DNA of 64,000 nucleotides from Chryseobacterium senegalense (GTDB lineage: Bacteria; Bacteroidota; Bacteroidia; Flavobacteriales; Weeksellaceae): positions 846,589 to 910,588 of the forward strand of contig CYUH01000015.1 of assembly GCA_001403755.1 (NCBI GenBank), written 5' to 3'. Positions 25,322 through 34,726 of the stretch are shown here, one piece after another; position 1 is the stretch's first letter, and every line of letters begins with the position of its first letter. The notes under the pieces were generated by a model that saw only the letters and a list, made by a program, of their open reading frames with translations, did no database searches and was not told the origin of the DNA. Both the position numbers and the translations under genes were made by a program.

Positions 25322-26008
25322 CTAAAAACCCTCATTCAATTTTACAGCATTAATCATTTCCCGTTTTCCTGGCGGACCAGCTTTTTTTTCTATTTTAAAG
25401 TTGAGTTCCTGCAAAATCCTTCTTACACTACCTTTGGAGGAATAGGTCGTAAGTAAACCGCCGGCTTCCATTTTATCAGAAACCATTTCGAACAAAGGTT
25501 TTTCCCATAAATCAGGCTGAACTCTCGCACCAAAACAATCGTAATAAACAAGGTTAATTTTTGGTAAATCAAGGTTTTTCAGTTCAAAAAAATCAGTGTT
25601 ATATTTAGTAAGGAAGAAATTTGGAAGAATTTCTACGGTTTTATTCCATTCGCAAGAGTGAATTTTACCATAATATTCTTTCATTTTTGGATTTTCGAAG
25701 AAGGAATCGTAGCCCAGCTCAGCAATTTCCGAATTATTTATAGGATATTTTTCAATTGTAAAAAATTTGATGATATGATTTTTGTCAGTTTTCAAAAACT
25801 CATCAATTGTTACCAAAACGTTAAGTCCTGTTCCAAAACCGAGTTCTAAAATATTAATATCGCAAAAATAAACTAAATTTAATCCATTTTTTATAAACAC
25901 ATGTTTGGCCTCTTGAAGAGCTCCGTGATGCGAATGGTAATTTTCATCTAAATCTTTGATATATAATGTTTTACTTCCGTCGGAAGTGGTTTTTATTTCG
26001 CGGTTCAT
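25322..26008 (-). CDS. mnmD: tRNA 5-methylaminomethyl-2-thiouridine methyltransferase MnmD
   Basis: Encodes 228 residues. The SAM site is ILELGFGTGLNVL; the MnmC1-type motifs VYYDCFGARVQPDLWEKPLF, TTYSSKGSVRRIL and GPPGKREM are clear. It is the stand-alone methyltransferase without the FAD oxidase half found in E. coli MnmC, as is usual in this phylum. It completes mnm5s2U34 in tRNAs reading split codon boxes. The ATG at 26008 lies 13 bases after its -7 box. Confidence 0.88.
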   Translation of the reverse strand: MNREIKTTSDGSKTLYIKDLDENYHSHHGALQEAKHVFIKNGLNLVYFCDINILELGFGTGLNVLVTIDEFLKTDKNHIIKFFTIEKYPINNSEIAELGYDSFFENPKMKEYYGKIHSCEWNKTVEILPNFFLTKYNTDFFELKNLDLPKINLVYYDCFGARVQPDLWEKPLFEMVSDKMEAGGLLTTYSSKGSVRRILQELNFKIEKKAGPPGKREMINAVKLNEGF

Positions 26009-26021
26009 TATAAATTTTTTT

Positions 26022-26029
26022 CAAAATTA
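26022..26029 (-). promoter_or_regulatory. -7 element for mnmD
   Basis: TAATTTTG on the minus strand, 13 bases before the mnmD ATG. Confidence 0.5.
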
Positions 26030-26060
26030 AATGAAAATTTTGATATTTAAAAAATTATAT

Positions 26061-26068
26061 TAAATTTG
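26061..26068 (+). promoter_or_regulatory. -7 element for ilvE
   Basis: TAAATTTG, 25 bases before the ilvE ATG. It is back to back with the mnmD promoter, 31 bases away. Confidence 0.5.
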
Positions 26069-26093
26069 TAGAACATCAACTAAAATTTTTAAA

Positions 26094-27167
26094 ATGATAA
26101 TTCAAAAATCTACAAATCCGAGAATTTCTACATTCGACCCTGATAATTTTTCCTTTGGAAATACATTCATTGATCACATGGTAATTTGCGAATATGAAAA
26201 CGGTAAATGGGGTGATGTAAAGGTAATGCCTTATGGTGGATTGCCTTTTTCACCAGCAATGATGGGAGTAAATTATGGTCAGGCGTGTTTCGAAGGAATG
26301 AAAGCGTACAAAGATCCTAATGGAGACGTTTTCCTTTTCAGGCCGGAGAAGAATTTTGAAAGAATCAACAAATCGGCAAAGCGACTTGCAATGCCTGAAG
26401 TTACTGAAGAAATGTTTCTAGACGGGCTGAAAACTTTGGTCGATATCGATAGAGCGTGGATTCCGCAAGGAGAAGGAATGTCACTTTACATACGTCCACT
26501 TATTTTCGCTACTGAGGAAGCTTTAAAAGCTAGGATTTCCAACAAATATATGTTTGCTATTGTAGCAACTCCTGCAAAAAGCTACTATACAGAACCTGTT
26601 TCTGTTTTGATCTCCGATTTCTATTCAAGAGCAGCAAACGGAGGAGTAGGATCGGCAAAGGCAGCAGGAAATTATGCAGCGTCATTTTACCCAACTCAGC
26701 TTGCAATAGAACAAGGCTATGAGCAAATCATCTGGACGGATGATGCGACCCATGAATATTTCGAAGAAAGTGGTACGATGAATGTTTTTGTGAGAATTAA
26801 TGATACGATTTATACACCTCCAACTTCCGAGAAAATATTAGACGGCGTTACGCGCGACAGTTTCATTCAGCTTGCGAAAAAAAGAGGAATTGAAGTGAAA
26901 GTAGAGCCGATTGCGGTGAAAACAGTTATTGAAGCTCAGAAAAATGGTACCTTAAAAGAAGTTTGGGGAGTAGGAACAGCTGTTGTAACCAGTGTTTTCC
27001 AAGCTTTGGGATACAAAGGTGAAAAACTGATGTTGCCTTCACTACCTGCTGAAGAAAGTTATGCATTAACCCTTCAAAAAGATTTAGTAGATATCCAAAC
27101 TAATAAATCTGAAGATCCATTCGGATGGCGAGTTTTGGTGGAAAAGAAAGTAATGGAAACTGCATAA
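26094..27167 (+). CDS. ilvE: branched-chain-amino-acid aminotransferase
   Basis: Encodes 357 residues. Fold-type IV PLP enzyme with the Schiff-base Lys189 in GGVGSAKAAGNYAAS, plus YGQACFEGMKAY near the start, YIRPLIFAT and the Glu of EYFEESGTMNVF. It makes or degrades Leu, Ile and Val by transamination with 2-oxoglutarate. It stands alone, with an intrinsic terminator right after the stop. Confidence 0.93.
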   Translation: MIIQKSTNPRISTFDPDNFSFGNTFIDHMVICEYENGKWGDVKVMPYGGLPFSPAMMGVNYGQACFEGMKAYKDPNGDVFLFRPEKNFERINKSAKRLAMPEVTEEMFLDGLKTLVDIDRAWIPQGEGMSLYIRPLIFATEEALKARISNKYMFAIVATPAKSYYTEPVSVLISDFYSRAANGGVGSAKAAGNYAASFYPTQLAIEQGYEQIIWTDDATHEYFEESGTMNVFVRINDTIYTPPTSEKILDGVTRDSFIQLAKKRGIEVKVEPIAVKTVIEAQKNGTLKEVWGVGTAVVTSVFQALGYKGEKLMLPSLPAEESYALTLQKDLVDIQTNKSEDPFGWRVLVEKKVMETA

Positions 27168-27190
27168 GTTTTTATGATATACAATTTGAA

Positions 27191-27220
27191 AAACCGGGAA
27201 ATTTCAATCCCGGTTTTTTT
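27191..27220 (+). terminator. intrinsic terminator after ilvE
   Basis: Stem AAACCGGGA / TCCCGGTTT with an 8-base loop, followed by a T-run. Confidence 0.85.
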
Positions 27221-27265
27221 GTTTTACTATGTGATGCGAAATGCTTATTTTCGCAAAAGTTTTAT

Positions 27266-27775
27266 ATGAAAAAAAGTATTTTAGTATCCTTGGTTCTGAT
27301 GATTTCCTGTGCTCAAAATACACAGACGCATCCTCCTGTCGGCGGTTTTCTGAGCGAAAATGATTTGAAAACTTCTAAAAACAGAGCGAAAAATCTTAAC
27401 GAAAGCGAAAGAATACAAATTCAGGATTGGATTGCTAATCAGCAGGAAAAATTTTATCCAATGAGTATGAATTATTGGGTAAATGTTGAAAATCTTCAGC
27501 AGAATCCAAAAAAAAATGATGGCGAAAGCATTTCCTACCAATATGATTTGTACGATTTCGACTTTGTAAAACTTTATGATGCTCCCAAGAAAAATATCAA
27601 CGTGCAATTCGGTCGTTTCGAGGAACTGAAAGCGGTGGAAGATGCACTCAGATATATGCAAAAGGGCCAGGAGGCAACGATTTTGGTGCCTTCTGTATTG
27701 GCTTTCGGTACGTATGGTGATAATGATAAAATCCCGAACGATATGCCCTTGATTATCAAAATAAAAATATTGTAA
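27266..27775 (+). CDS. gldI: GldI-like FKBP-type prolyl isomerase lipoprotein
   Basis: I use the ATG at 27266 (MKKSILVSLVLMISC), giving 169 residues and a lipobox MISC; the longer frame from 27125 overlaps ilvE. The C-terminal half carries an FKBP core (LRYMQKGQEATILVPSVLAFGTYGD then KIPNDMPLIIKIKIL). Some FKBP active-site aromatics are not obvious, so isomerase activity is uncertain. GldI in Flavobacterium is a gliding/T9SS-associated lipoprotein of this type. It is followed after 10 bases by a second prolyl-isomerase lipoprotein. Confidence 0.75.
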   Translation: MKKSILVSLVLMISCAQNTQTHPPVGGFLSENDLKTSKNRAKNLNESERIQIQDWIANQQEKFYPMSMNYWVNVENLQQNPKKNDGESISYQYDLYDFDFVKLYDAPKKNINVQFGRFEELKAVEDALRYMQKGQEATILVPSVLAFGTYGDNDKIPNDMPLIIKIKIL

Positions 27776-27785
27776 AAAAAAATTA

Positions 27786-28910
27786 ATGATAAAGAAGAAT
27801 TTTTTAATCGCATTAGCATCAATATTGCTAACAAGTTGTACCCCAATTTATAAAAAAATGAACGTAGACAAAGAAACTTACGAAGGCCTTAATGACGGTC
27901 TTTACGCAAATTTCCAAACATCAAAAGGAAATATGATTGTAAAATTCGAAGATAAAAAAGCTCCGGTTACCGTTGCCAATTTCGTCGGATTAGCTGAAGG
28001 AAAAATCGAAAACAAAGCAAAAGCGAAAGGCGTTCCTTTCTATGATGGAACTATTTTTCACCGTGTAATCAAGGATTTTATGATCCAAGGTGGTGATCCA
28101 CTAGGAACAGGAATGGGAGATCCAGGATATAAATTTGAGGACGAAAAGAATGATTTGCAACATACAGGAAAAGGTATTCTTTCCATGGCTAATTCTGGTC
28201 CGAACACCAATGGTTCCCAGTTTTTTATTACCGAAGTTGCTACACCGTGGTTGGACGGAAGACACACCATTTTCGGTTCAGTTGTGAAAGGAGAAGAAGT
28301 AATCGATGCGATCGCCAATGTAGAAAAAGGTGCACAGGATAAACCTAAGACGGATGTGGTTTTAGAGAAAGTTTCTGTTTTTTCTAAAGGTGATGAATAT
28401 AAAAATTACGATGCTGCGAAAGTTTTCAATGACGGAAAAGGTAAAATCCAGGAAAACAACAAAGCGATTCTAGCTAAAATTGAAGCCGATAAAAAGAAAA
28501 AAGAAGAAGAATTTGCTGCAAACCAACAAAAATTAGTAGATGATTTGAAAGCAGGAATGCAAGTAACTCCATCTGGTTTGTACTACAAAATCACCAAAAC
28601 GACCAACGGCGTTGCTCCAAAAGCTGGCGATGAAGTTTCCGTACATTATGCAGGTAAATTGGTTGATGGGAGTGAATTCGATTCTTCATTTAAAAGAAAT
28701 CAGCCAATCGAAATTCCTATCGGCATCGGACAAGTAATTAAAGGTTGGGATGAAGGAATTTTACTTTTAAAAGAAGGAGAAGCAGCAACGCTATTAATTC
28801 CATCTGAATTAGGTTACGGAGCAAGAGGAGCTGGAGGCGTAATTCCACCAAATGCTTGGTTAATCTTCGATGTAGAATTGGTTAAAGTAAACAGCAACGC
28901 GGTAAAATAA
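27786..28910 (+). CDS. cyclophilin-FKBP fusion prolyl isomerase lipoprotein
   Basis: Encodes 374 residues. Lipobox LTSC (Cys18); cyclophilin domain about 38-200 (FHRVIKDFMIQGGDPLGTG, MANSGPNTNGSQFFIT, WLDGRHTIFG); a charged, probably coiled linker (about 215-262, KIEADKKKKEEEFAANQQKL); then a complete FKBP domain about 265-370 (VSVHYAGKLVDGSEFDSS, GWDEGILLLKEGEAATLLIP, GYGARGAGGVIPPNAWLIFDVEL). Two unrelated isomerase folds in one exported lipoprotein suggests a periplasmic or surface folding factor. It is probably in an operon with the GldI-like gene. Confidence 0.9.
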   Translation: MIKKNFLIALASILLTSCTPIYKKMNVDKETYEGLNDGLYANFQTSKGNMIVKFEDKKAPVTVANFVGLAEGKIENKAKAKGVPFYDGTIFHRVIKDFMIQGGDPLGTGMGDPGYKFEDEKNDLQHTGKGILSMANSGPNTNGSQFFITEVATPWLDGRHTIFGSVVKGEEVIDAIANVEKGAQDKPKTDVVLEKVSVFSKGDEYKNYDAAKVFNDGKGKIQENNKAILAKIEADKKKKEEEFAANQQKLVDDLKAGMQVTPSGLYYKITKTTNGVAPKAGDEVSVHYAGKLVDGSEFDSSFKRNQPIEIPIGIGQVIKGWDEGILLLKEGEAATLLIPSELGYGARGAGGVIPPNAWLIFDVELVKVNSNAVK

Positions 28911-28933
28911 TTCTCAAGAAACTATACTCATAA

Positions 28934-28966
28934 AAAAAACACTCCCTATTCGGAGTGTTTTTTACT
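28934..28966 (+). terminator. intrinsic terminator after the cyclophilin-FKBP gene
   Basis: Stem AAAACACTCC / GGAGTGTTTT with a 6-base loop, followed by T residues. A-rich left flank could also serve the convergent M23 gene. Confidence 0.8.
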
Positions 28967-28980
28967 TTTTAAAATCAATG

Positions 28981-29889
28981 TTAAATACTCATGAAAAGTT
29001 TCGGATTCACCGGCGTGTTGTTTTTGTGGACTTCATAATGCAAATGTGGACCTGTAGATCTACCAGAATTTCCGCTTCTGGCAATCACCTGATTTACGTT
29101 GATCACATCGTTGGTTTCAACCAAAATTTCCGAAAGATGTCCGTAAAGCGTAGCTAAGCCATTTCCATGAGAAACAATGACGCAATTTCCGTAACCGCCT
29201 TTTTTACCGGCAAAAATAACCGTTCCTTTGGCCGCTGCACGCACATCGGTTCCGTAAGCGACCGCAATATCAAGTCCTTTGTGAAATTGCATTTGATCTG
29301 CTTCGGCAGGTGGATTGTTTTTTTCAGCAACAATTTGTGGTGCAGGTGTTGTTTTAATGATATTTCCGGCACTGTCTCTTTCTACGATGGCTTCGGGAGC
29401 TGCTTTTGATTCGGTTTTTGAAGGTTTGGCACCAGCTAAAAGTACATTTCTAAATGGAATCGGGTTTTTTCTTTTGCCGAAATTAGAAGAAATATAACCA
29501 TCTGTTGGAATTCCTAGGGGAACCTGTTGCAATTTATTCTGCAGATCCATCAAATATTGGCTGTAACGATTGGTTTGTTTCGCGAGATATACGGCGTTGG
29601 AGATGCTGTCTTGAGCAAGAGTACCAATTTTTCCGTCGGTAATATTTTTTGAAGCTAAAAAGGAGTTCAATTCTCTCACGGTATGGTCTACCAAAGCAAG
29701 ATTGTTTTTCATTTCTAGATAATCGATGCTGTCTTTTTGCGTGTTTATTTTCACCAGATTCACCTCGTAAGTTTTATCGTTTTTTTCGGTATACAATTTG
29801 GTAATCATCAATGCCTGTGCAAAGATTACCAGCAAAAAGGTACCTAGTAAGATATTTACTTTTTTCTTGTTGCTAAGGAAATTTTTCAT
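28981..29889 (-). CDS. membrane-anchored M23 peptidase (LytM domain)
   Basis: Encodes 302 residues. An N-terminal membrane anchor (about 11-29, ILLGTFLLVIFAQALMIT) is followed by a helical region (30-125) and a C-terminal LytM domain. Zinc ligands are in FHKGLDIAV (His-x3-Asp) and PHLHYEV (His-x-His), so the site is complete and it may cleave peptidoglycan cross-links. It resembles the flavobacterial M23 proteins of cell-wall remodelling. It is monocistronic. Confidence 0.88.
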   Translation of the reverse strand: MKNFLSNKKKVNILLGTFLLVIFAQALMITKLYTEKNDKTYEVNLVKINTQKDSIDYLEMKNNLALVDHTVRELNSFLASKNITDGKIGTLAQDSISNAVYLAKQTNRYSQYLMDLQNKLQQVPLGIPTDGYISSNFGKRKNPIPFRNVLLAGAKPSKTESKAAPEAIVERDSAGNIIKTTPAPQIVAEKNNPPAEADQMQFHKGLDIAVAYGTDVRAAAKGTVIFAGKKGGYGNCVIVSHGNGLATLYGHLSEILVETNDVINVNQVIARSGNSGRSTGPHLHYEVHKNNTPVNPKLFMSI

Positions 29890-30078
29890 ATACTATTTTG
29901 TAACAGTTGTTTATAATTAAAGTTTGCAAAAATAATATTAATTTTTTAAAATGTATTTTAATCAATTATTTTATCTTATTTTTTACCGATAAACGAGTTC
30001 GAAAATAAATTTATTATTGAAATTTTTAAAAAATGGAATTGTTTGAAATGCTTTTTTTTTTTAAGCAATTCACTTTCG

Positions 30079-30086
30079 TATCTTTG
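30079..30086 (+). promoter_or_regulatory. -7 element for gpsA
   Basis: TATCTTTG (then C), an ideal -7 box 17 bases before the gpsA ATG. Confidence 0.6.
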
Positions 30087-30103
30087 CAAGTAAATCGAAG
30101 TTT

Positions 30104-31111
30104 ATGGCTAAGAAAGATCAGAAAAAAGAAAAGGTTATTGGCGTAGTAGGTAGCGGAAGTTTCGCCACAGCAATCGTAAAAATGCTTACTGAAAATTCCA
30201 AAACCATTCACTGGTGTGTTCGAAACGAATTTGTAAAAGGTGCAATCGAACTTCGACATCATAATCCCACCTATCTTACGGCCGTAAATTTCAATGTGAA
30301 AAATTTAAGGCTTACCACCGATATCAACGAGTTGGTTTCAGCATGTGATATTGTGGTTTTAGCAACGCCTTCTATTTATCTTTCAGATACTTTGGATAAG
30401 ATGACTTGCGATTATACGGATAAAATTTTCGTTTCCGCGATCAAAGGTATTGTTCCGAAAGTAAATGATGTGGTAGCACATTATCTTCGCGATGAATTCA
30501 AAATTGGTTTCCGCTTTCAGGCGGTTATTGCGGGTCCTTGCCACGCAGAAGAGGTCGCTATGGAAAGACTTTCATATCTTACCATTGCTACTTTGGAAGA
30601 ACATCAGGAAGTGCTTCGTGAGAAATTTGCTTCTCATTTTATCAAGGTAAATTGCAGCTCCGATATTCTAGGGAATGAGTACAGCGCAATTTTGAAAAAT
30701 ATTTATGCGGTAGGAGCAGGAATTGCCAGCGGATTGGGCTACGGAGATAACTTTACAGCCGTTTTCGTTTCCAATGCGATTCGGGAAATGGAGCTTTTCT
30801 TGGAAGGAATCCATGAGATGCCACGAGACGTAAACGAAAGTGCTTATTTGGGAGATTTGCTCGTGACCGCTTATTCGCTTTTTTCCAGAAACCGAAATCT
30901 AGGTAATCTTATCGGAAAAGGTTATACCGTGAAATCGGCAATACAATCGATGAACATGATTGCAGAAGGTTATTACGCTGCAGATTCTATCTACAAAACT
31001 GCAAAAGAAAAGAAAATGAAGACTCCAATCATCGATGCAGTTTACAGAATTCTTTATGAAGGTAAAAATGCTGAAAAAGAATTCAAAAAACTTACTGCAA
31101 AGTTGAATTGA
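30104..31111 (+). CDS. gpsA: NAD(P)-dependent glycerol-3-phosphate dehydrogenase
   Basis: Encodes 335 residues. Rossmann motif VVGSGSFATA (14-23), SAIKGIVPK, and the catalytic ILKNIYAVGAGIASGLGYGDN with its lysine. It reduces dihydroxyacetone phosphate to glycerol-3-phosphate for phospholipid synthesis. The ATG at 30104 gives a charged N-terminal extension (AKKDQKKEK) before the Rossmann strand. Followed 44 bases later by mqo on the same strand. Confidence 0.93.
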   Translation: MAKKDQKKEKVIGVVGSGSFATAIVKMLTENSKTIHWCVRNEFVKGAIELRHHNPTYLTAVNFNVKNLRLTTDINELVSACDIVVLATPSIYLSDTLDKMTCDYTDKIFVSAIKGIVPKVNDVVAHYLRDEFKIGFRFQAVIAGPCHAEEVAMERLSYLTIATLEEHQEVLREKFASHFIKVNCSSDILGNEYSAILKNIYAVGAGIASGLGYGDNFTAVFVSNAIREMELFLEGIHEMPRDVNESAYLGDLLVTAYSLFSRNRNLGNLIGKGYTVKSAIQSMNMIAEGYYAADSIYKTAKEKKMKTPIIDAVYRILYEGKNAEKEFKKLTAKLN

Positions 31112-31155
31112 TTTTAAAAAAAAAGCAAAATATTAATTTCTATTTTTAAATTGTT

Positions 31156-32661
31156 ATGCCTAAATCTTTAAATAAAAAGACTCCAAAACCGCACTACGAC
31201 GTAGTTTTAATCGGTGGAGGAATTATGAGTGCCACGCTTGCTACATTGCTTAGTGAGTTGGACCCTAATCTTGAAATTGCAATTTTCGAGAGACTCGGAA
31301 GATTTGCAAGGGAAAGTTCTGCCGCATGGAATAATGCTGGTACAGGACATTCTGCTTTTTGCGAACTCAATTATACCCCGGAAAAAGAGGACGGAACCAT
31401 CGACATATCTAAAGCAGAAAGTATAGCAGAACAGTTTGAGATTTCCAAGCAGTTCTGGAGTTATTTGGTTAATAAAAATTTCATTAGAAATCCGAAAGAA
31501 TTCATCACTTCTTGTCCGCACATGAGTTTGGTTTTTGGGGTAAACGATGCCGAATACCTTAGAAAAAGGCACGAAAAATTGACGCAGTCTGTCCTTTTTA
31601 AAGGAATGGAATTTACCACGGATCACCAGAAACTTCAGGAATGGATCCCGCTGGTAATGAGTAAGAGAAAAGAAAACGAAATTCTTGCAGCCACAAAAAT
31701 GGATCTGGGAACCGATGTGAATTTTGGTACACTCACCAGAAAAATGGGCAGGTATCTTGTTGACAATTCCAACGTAGAGGTTTACCTTTATCATGAAGCA
31801 AAAGACCTTGATCTGAAAGATGATGGCAAATGGAGTATAAAGGTAAAAGACCGTTTGAACCAGCATAAACAAGAAGTAGTAGCAGATTTTGTTTTTATTG
31901 GCGCAGGTGGTTATGCATTGCCACTTCTCGACAGTTCAGATATTCCGGAGAGTGAAGGATATGGAGGATTCCCGGTTTCCGGCGAGTGGTTGGTTTCACA
32001 TAACCAAGAATTGGTAGAAAAACATCACGCCAAAGTTTACACTCAAGCTACTGTAGATGCACCGCCAATGAGTGTTCCGCATTTGGATCTAAGAATTATT
32101 GATGGAAAAAAAGCACTTCTCTTTGGACCTTTCGCAGGTTTCTCGACCAAATTTCTCAAAGAGGGAAGTTATCTCGATTTGCCCGAAAGTGTAAACTTCA
32201 AAAACATCCGTTCGCTTTTTGGAGCGTGGTGGCATAATATTCCACTTACCAAATATCTCGTACAGCAGGTTGCAATGACTAAATCTCAAAGAATGCAGCA
32301 TTTAAGAGAGTTTGTAAAAGATGCAAAAGATGAGGATTGGGAAATGAAAGTAGCCGGACAAAGGGTGCAAATCATTAAAAAAGATGATAAACTCGGCGGA
32401 AAACTAGAATTCGGGACTGAAGTAGTGGTGAATAAAAATGGAACGATTGCTTCACTTCTTGGAGCTTCTCCTGGAGCTTCTACTGCGGTTTATGCGATGA
32501 TTCAAGTTTTGGAAAAATGTTTTAGCGAGAGAATGAAAAATGAGTGGAAAGAAAAAATTACCGAGATGGTTCCTTCTTACGGAAAAAAACTAGCTGAAAA
32601 TCCTGAACTGGCTGAAGAAATCCGAAAATATACCAAAGAAAAATTAGAACTTGAATATTAA
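31156..32661 (+). CDS. mqo: malate:quinone oxidoreductase
   Basis: Encodes 501 residues. The FAD-binding VVLIGGGIMSATLATLL is at about 15-31, then ERLGRFARESSAAWNNAGTGHSAFCELNYTP, the Mqo family signature, and GPFAGFSTKFLKEGS later. It oxidises malate to oxaloacetate with electrons passed to menaquinone at the membrane; it serves the TCA cycle with or instead of NAD-malate dehydrogenase. A small unknown gene follows after 26 bases. Confidence 0.94.
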   Translation: MPKSLNKKTPKPHYDVVLIGGGIMSATLATLLSELDPNLEIAIFERLGRFARESSAAWNNAGTGHSAFCELNYTPEKEDGTIDISKAESIAEQFEISKQFWSYLVNKNFIRNPKEFITSCPHMSLVFGVNDAEYLRKRHEKLTQSVLFKGMEFTTDHQKLQEWIPLVMSKRKENEILAATKMDLGTDVNFGTLTRKMGRYLVDNSNVEVYLYHEAKDLDLKDDGKWSIKVKDRLNQHKQEVVADFVFIGAGGYALPLLDSSDIPESEGYGGFPVSGEWLVSHNQELVEKHHAKVYTQATVDAPPMSVPHLDLRIIDGKKALLFGPFAGFSTKFLKEGSYLDLPESVNFKNIRSLFGAWWHNIPLTKYLVQQVAMTKSQRMQHLREFVKDAKDEDWEMKVAGQRVQIIKKDDKLGGKLEFGTEVVVNKNGTIASLLGASPGASTAVYAMIQVLEKCFSERMKNEWKEKITEMVPSYGKKLAENPELAEEIRKYTKEKLELEY

Positions 32662-32687
32662 TATTCAGCATTATTTTCATTGAAAAA

Positions 32688-33077
32688 GTGAGTACCATTA
32701 TCAAACCTATCATATCGCCAGAAATCCTAGAATCTCTGCAAACCAAAGTAGAGGAGGAGAAGCAAGTAATTGTGCACTGCTGTTATTCTGCCTCTTTTTT
32801 TTCCGGAGATCTGATTAGAATTTGGCAATCTACATTTTTAATCGATGAAAATACCAATCACAAAAGCCATCTGATTCATCATGAGAATATCTCCCTATTT
32901 CCTTACTGGACTGAGGTTCCAAGGATGAAGGATTATTGGTTCACCTTAGTTTTTTCTGGCCTGCCCAAAGAATGCAGATCTTTTAGCTTGAAAGAGGAAA
33001 TTCCTGAAGAGGGTGGCTTTTTTGTCCAAAATATTAAAAGAAATGGTACTGATGTTTATCGGATAAAAATCAGTTGA
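32688..33077 (+). CDS. conserved hypothetical protein after mqo (GTG start)
   Basis: Encodes 129 residues read from GTG (MSTIIKPIISPEIL). It appears globular, with no signal peptide or membrane span; notable segments are VIVHCCYSASFFSGDLIRIWQSTFLID and a C-terminal FFVQNIKRNGTDVYRIKIS. I do not recognise the family. The gene is probably in one transcript with mqo. The GTG start is chosen because no in-frame ATG lies before well-formed coding sequence. Confidence 0.6.
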   Translation: MSTIIKPIISPEILESLQTKVEEEKQVIVHCCYSASFFSGDLIRIWQSTFLIDENTNHKSHLIHHENISLFPYWTEVPRMKDYWFTLVFSGLPKECRSFSLKEEIPEEGGFFVQNIKRNGTDVYRIKIS

Positions 33078-33102
33078 AAACATTCCATTTTTACGGAAAA
33101 TC

Positions 33103-34452
33103 TTAAATTTTTGCAAGAAATTCTTCGAAAGCTGCAATCACAGATACGGTTCCATCGTTTTCAATTTTATTCAGCTTTAAAACTTCAATTTGATTGACTG
33201 AGTTTTCGTCGAAAGGCTTTTGTACACGCACGTAATTTTCGGTAAAGCCGAACATAAAACCGCCTTTATTCTCGTGTTCCCAAAGTACAGGCAACGTTTT
33301 TCCCAATTGAGTTTGGTAGAAAGCCATTTTCTTTTTCTCGGAAAGAATTCTAAGCATTTTATTGCGTTTTTTTCTTTCAGGAATGGGTACAACACCTTCC
33401 ATTTCAGCAGCTTCTGTATTTTCTCTTTCAGAATAAGTAAAAACGTGCAGATAATTAATAGGAAGTTCGTTGAGGAACTGATAAGTTTCCATGAATTTTT
33501 CTTCGGTTTCCCCCGGAAATCCTACGATAACGTCCACACCAATACACGCATCCGGCATTACTTCACGGATTTTTGAAACTCGGTTTTGGTACAAACTGGT
33601 CAAATATCGACGTTTCATTTTCTTCAATAAATCATCGCTTCCACTTTGCAATGGTATGTGGAAATGAGGAACAAAACTTCTGCTTTTAGAAACCAATTCG
33701 ATGCTTTCGTCTTTCAAAAGATTCGGTTCAATCGAAGAAATTCGAATTCTCTCGATGCCTTCAACCTGGTCGAGTTCCGAAATTAAATCCAGAAAAGTAT
33801 GTTCGTGTTTTTTATTTCCAAATTCGCCTTTTCCGTAATCCCCAATGTTGACGCCTGTTAGAACGATTTCTTTAATATCCCTACCTGCGATTTCTTTCGC
33901 ATTTTTCGCCACATTTTCGATGGTGTCGGAGCGGGAAATCCCTCTTGCCAAAGGAATTGTACAATAAGTGCATTTATAATCGCAACCGTCTTGTACTTTT
34001 AAGAAAGCTCGAGTTCGATCGCCAATAGAGTAGCTTCCGATGAAAAAATCGGCTTCACCAATTTCGCAAGAGTGAATTAGTCCTTGGTTTTGGCTTTTCT
34101 CCAAATCGTCCAGGTAACTCAAAATATTGAACTTTTCTTTGGCTCCTAAAACCAAATCTACCCCTTCTATCGCCGAAATTTCTTCCGGTTTCAACTGTGC
34201 ATAACAACCTACAATGACCACCAAGCCGTCCGGATTGGCTTTCATTGCTCGCTTCACGTGCAGTTTGCATTCTCGGTCAGCATTTTCGGTTACCGAACAC
34301 GTGTTGATCACATAAACATTGGCTTTGTCTTCAAAACTTACTTTTTCGTAGCCGGCATCGGTTAGCTGTCTCGCAATAGTAGAGGTTTCCGCAAAGTTGA
34401 GTTTGCAGCCAAGCGTGTGGAAAGCGGCGGTTTTTGGTTGATTTGCGTTCAA
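33103..34452 (-). CDS. mtaB: tRNA t6A37 methylthiotransferase MtaB
   Basis: Encodes 449 residues. N-terminal UPF0004 domain (AFHTLGCKLNFAETS; cysteines also in INTCSVT and VIVGCYAQ) binds the auxiliary cluster; radical-SAM CxxxCxxC is in GCDYKCTYCTIPLARG; a C-terminal TRAM-like region follows. It turns t6A37 into ms2t6A37 in tRNAs reading ANN codons. Single gene with an ideal -7 box. Confidence 0.92.
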   Translation of the reverse strand: MNANQPKTAAFHTLGCKLNFAETSTIARQLTDAGYEKVSFEDKANVYVINTCSVTENADRECKLHVKRAMKANPDGLVVIVGCYAQLKPEEISAIEGVDLVLGAKEKFNILSYLDDLEKSQNQGLIHSCEIGEADFFIGSYSIGDRTRAFLKVQDGCDYKCTYCTIPLARGISRSDTIENVAKNAKEIAGRDIKEIVLTGVNIGDYGKGEFGNKKHEHTFLDLISELDQVEGIERIRISSIEPNLLKDESIELVSKSRSFVPHFHIPLQSGSDDLLKKMKRRYLTSLYQNRVSKIREVMPDACIGVDVIVGFPGETEEKFMETYQFLNELPINYLHVFTYSERENTEAAEMEGVVPIPERKKRNKMLRILSEKKKMAFYQTQLGKTLPVLWEHENKGGFMFGFTENYVRVQKPFDENSVNQIEVLKLNKIENDGTVSVIAAFEEFLAKI

Positions 34453-34474
34453 TTCAGTATAAAATTTCAGACTG

Positions 34475-34482
34475 CAAAGATA
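34475..34482 (-). promoter_or_regulatory. -7 element for mtaB
   Basis: TATCTTTG (then C) on the minus strand, 22 bases before the mtaB ATG. Confidence 0.6.
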
Positions 34483-34726
34483 GTGATTTTAGAATTTTTA
34501 AAGTAAAAACTATAATTACTTTGATCGCACAACGTATCTTTTTATCTTATCATCTTGTTCCTTTTAGCTATATTTAAAATGAAATCCTGTACAGTAGAAA
34601 ATGTTCTTTTTATATAATGAGCGGAGGTTTTGCCGCCAAACTTTGATACTTTATTAAATCTTAGGATAACCTTTCGCAGGATTTTTGCTTATTATTTCAA
34701 CCATATTTTAGCAAAATTGCGTTTCT

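Noticed and set aside
31207..31872. A 221-codon frame antisense to mqo
   Set aside because: Mqo is certain on the other strand; the antisense product is Phe/Cys-rich with no family resemblance.
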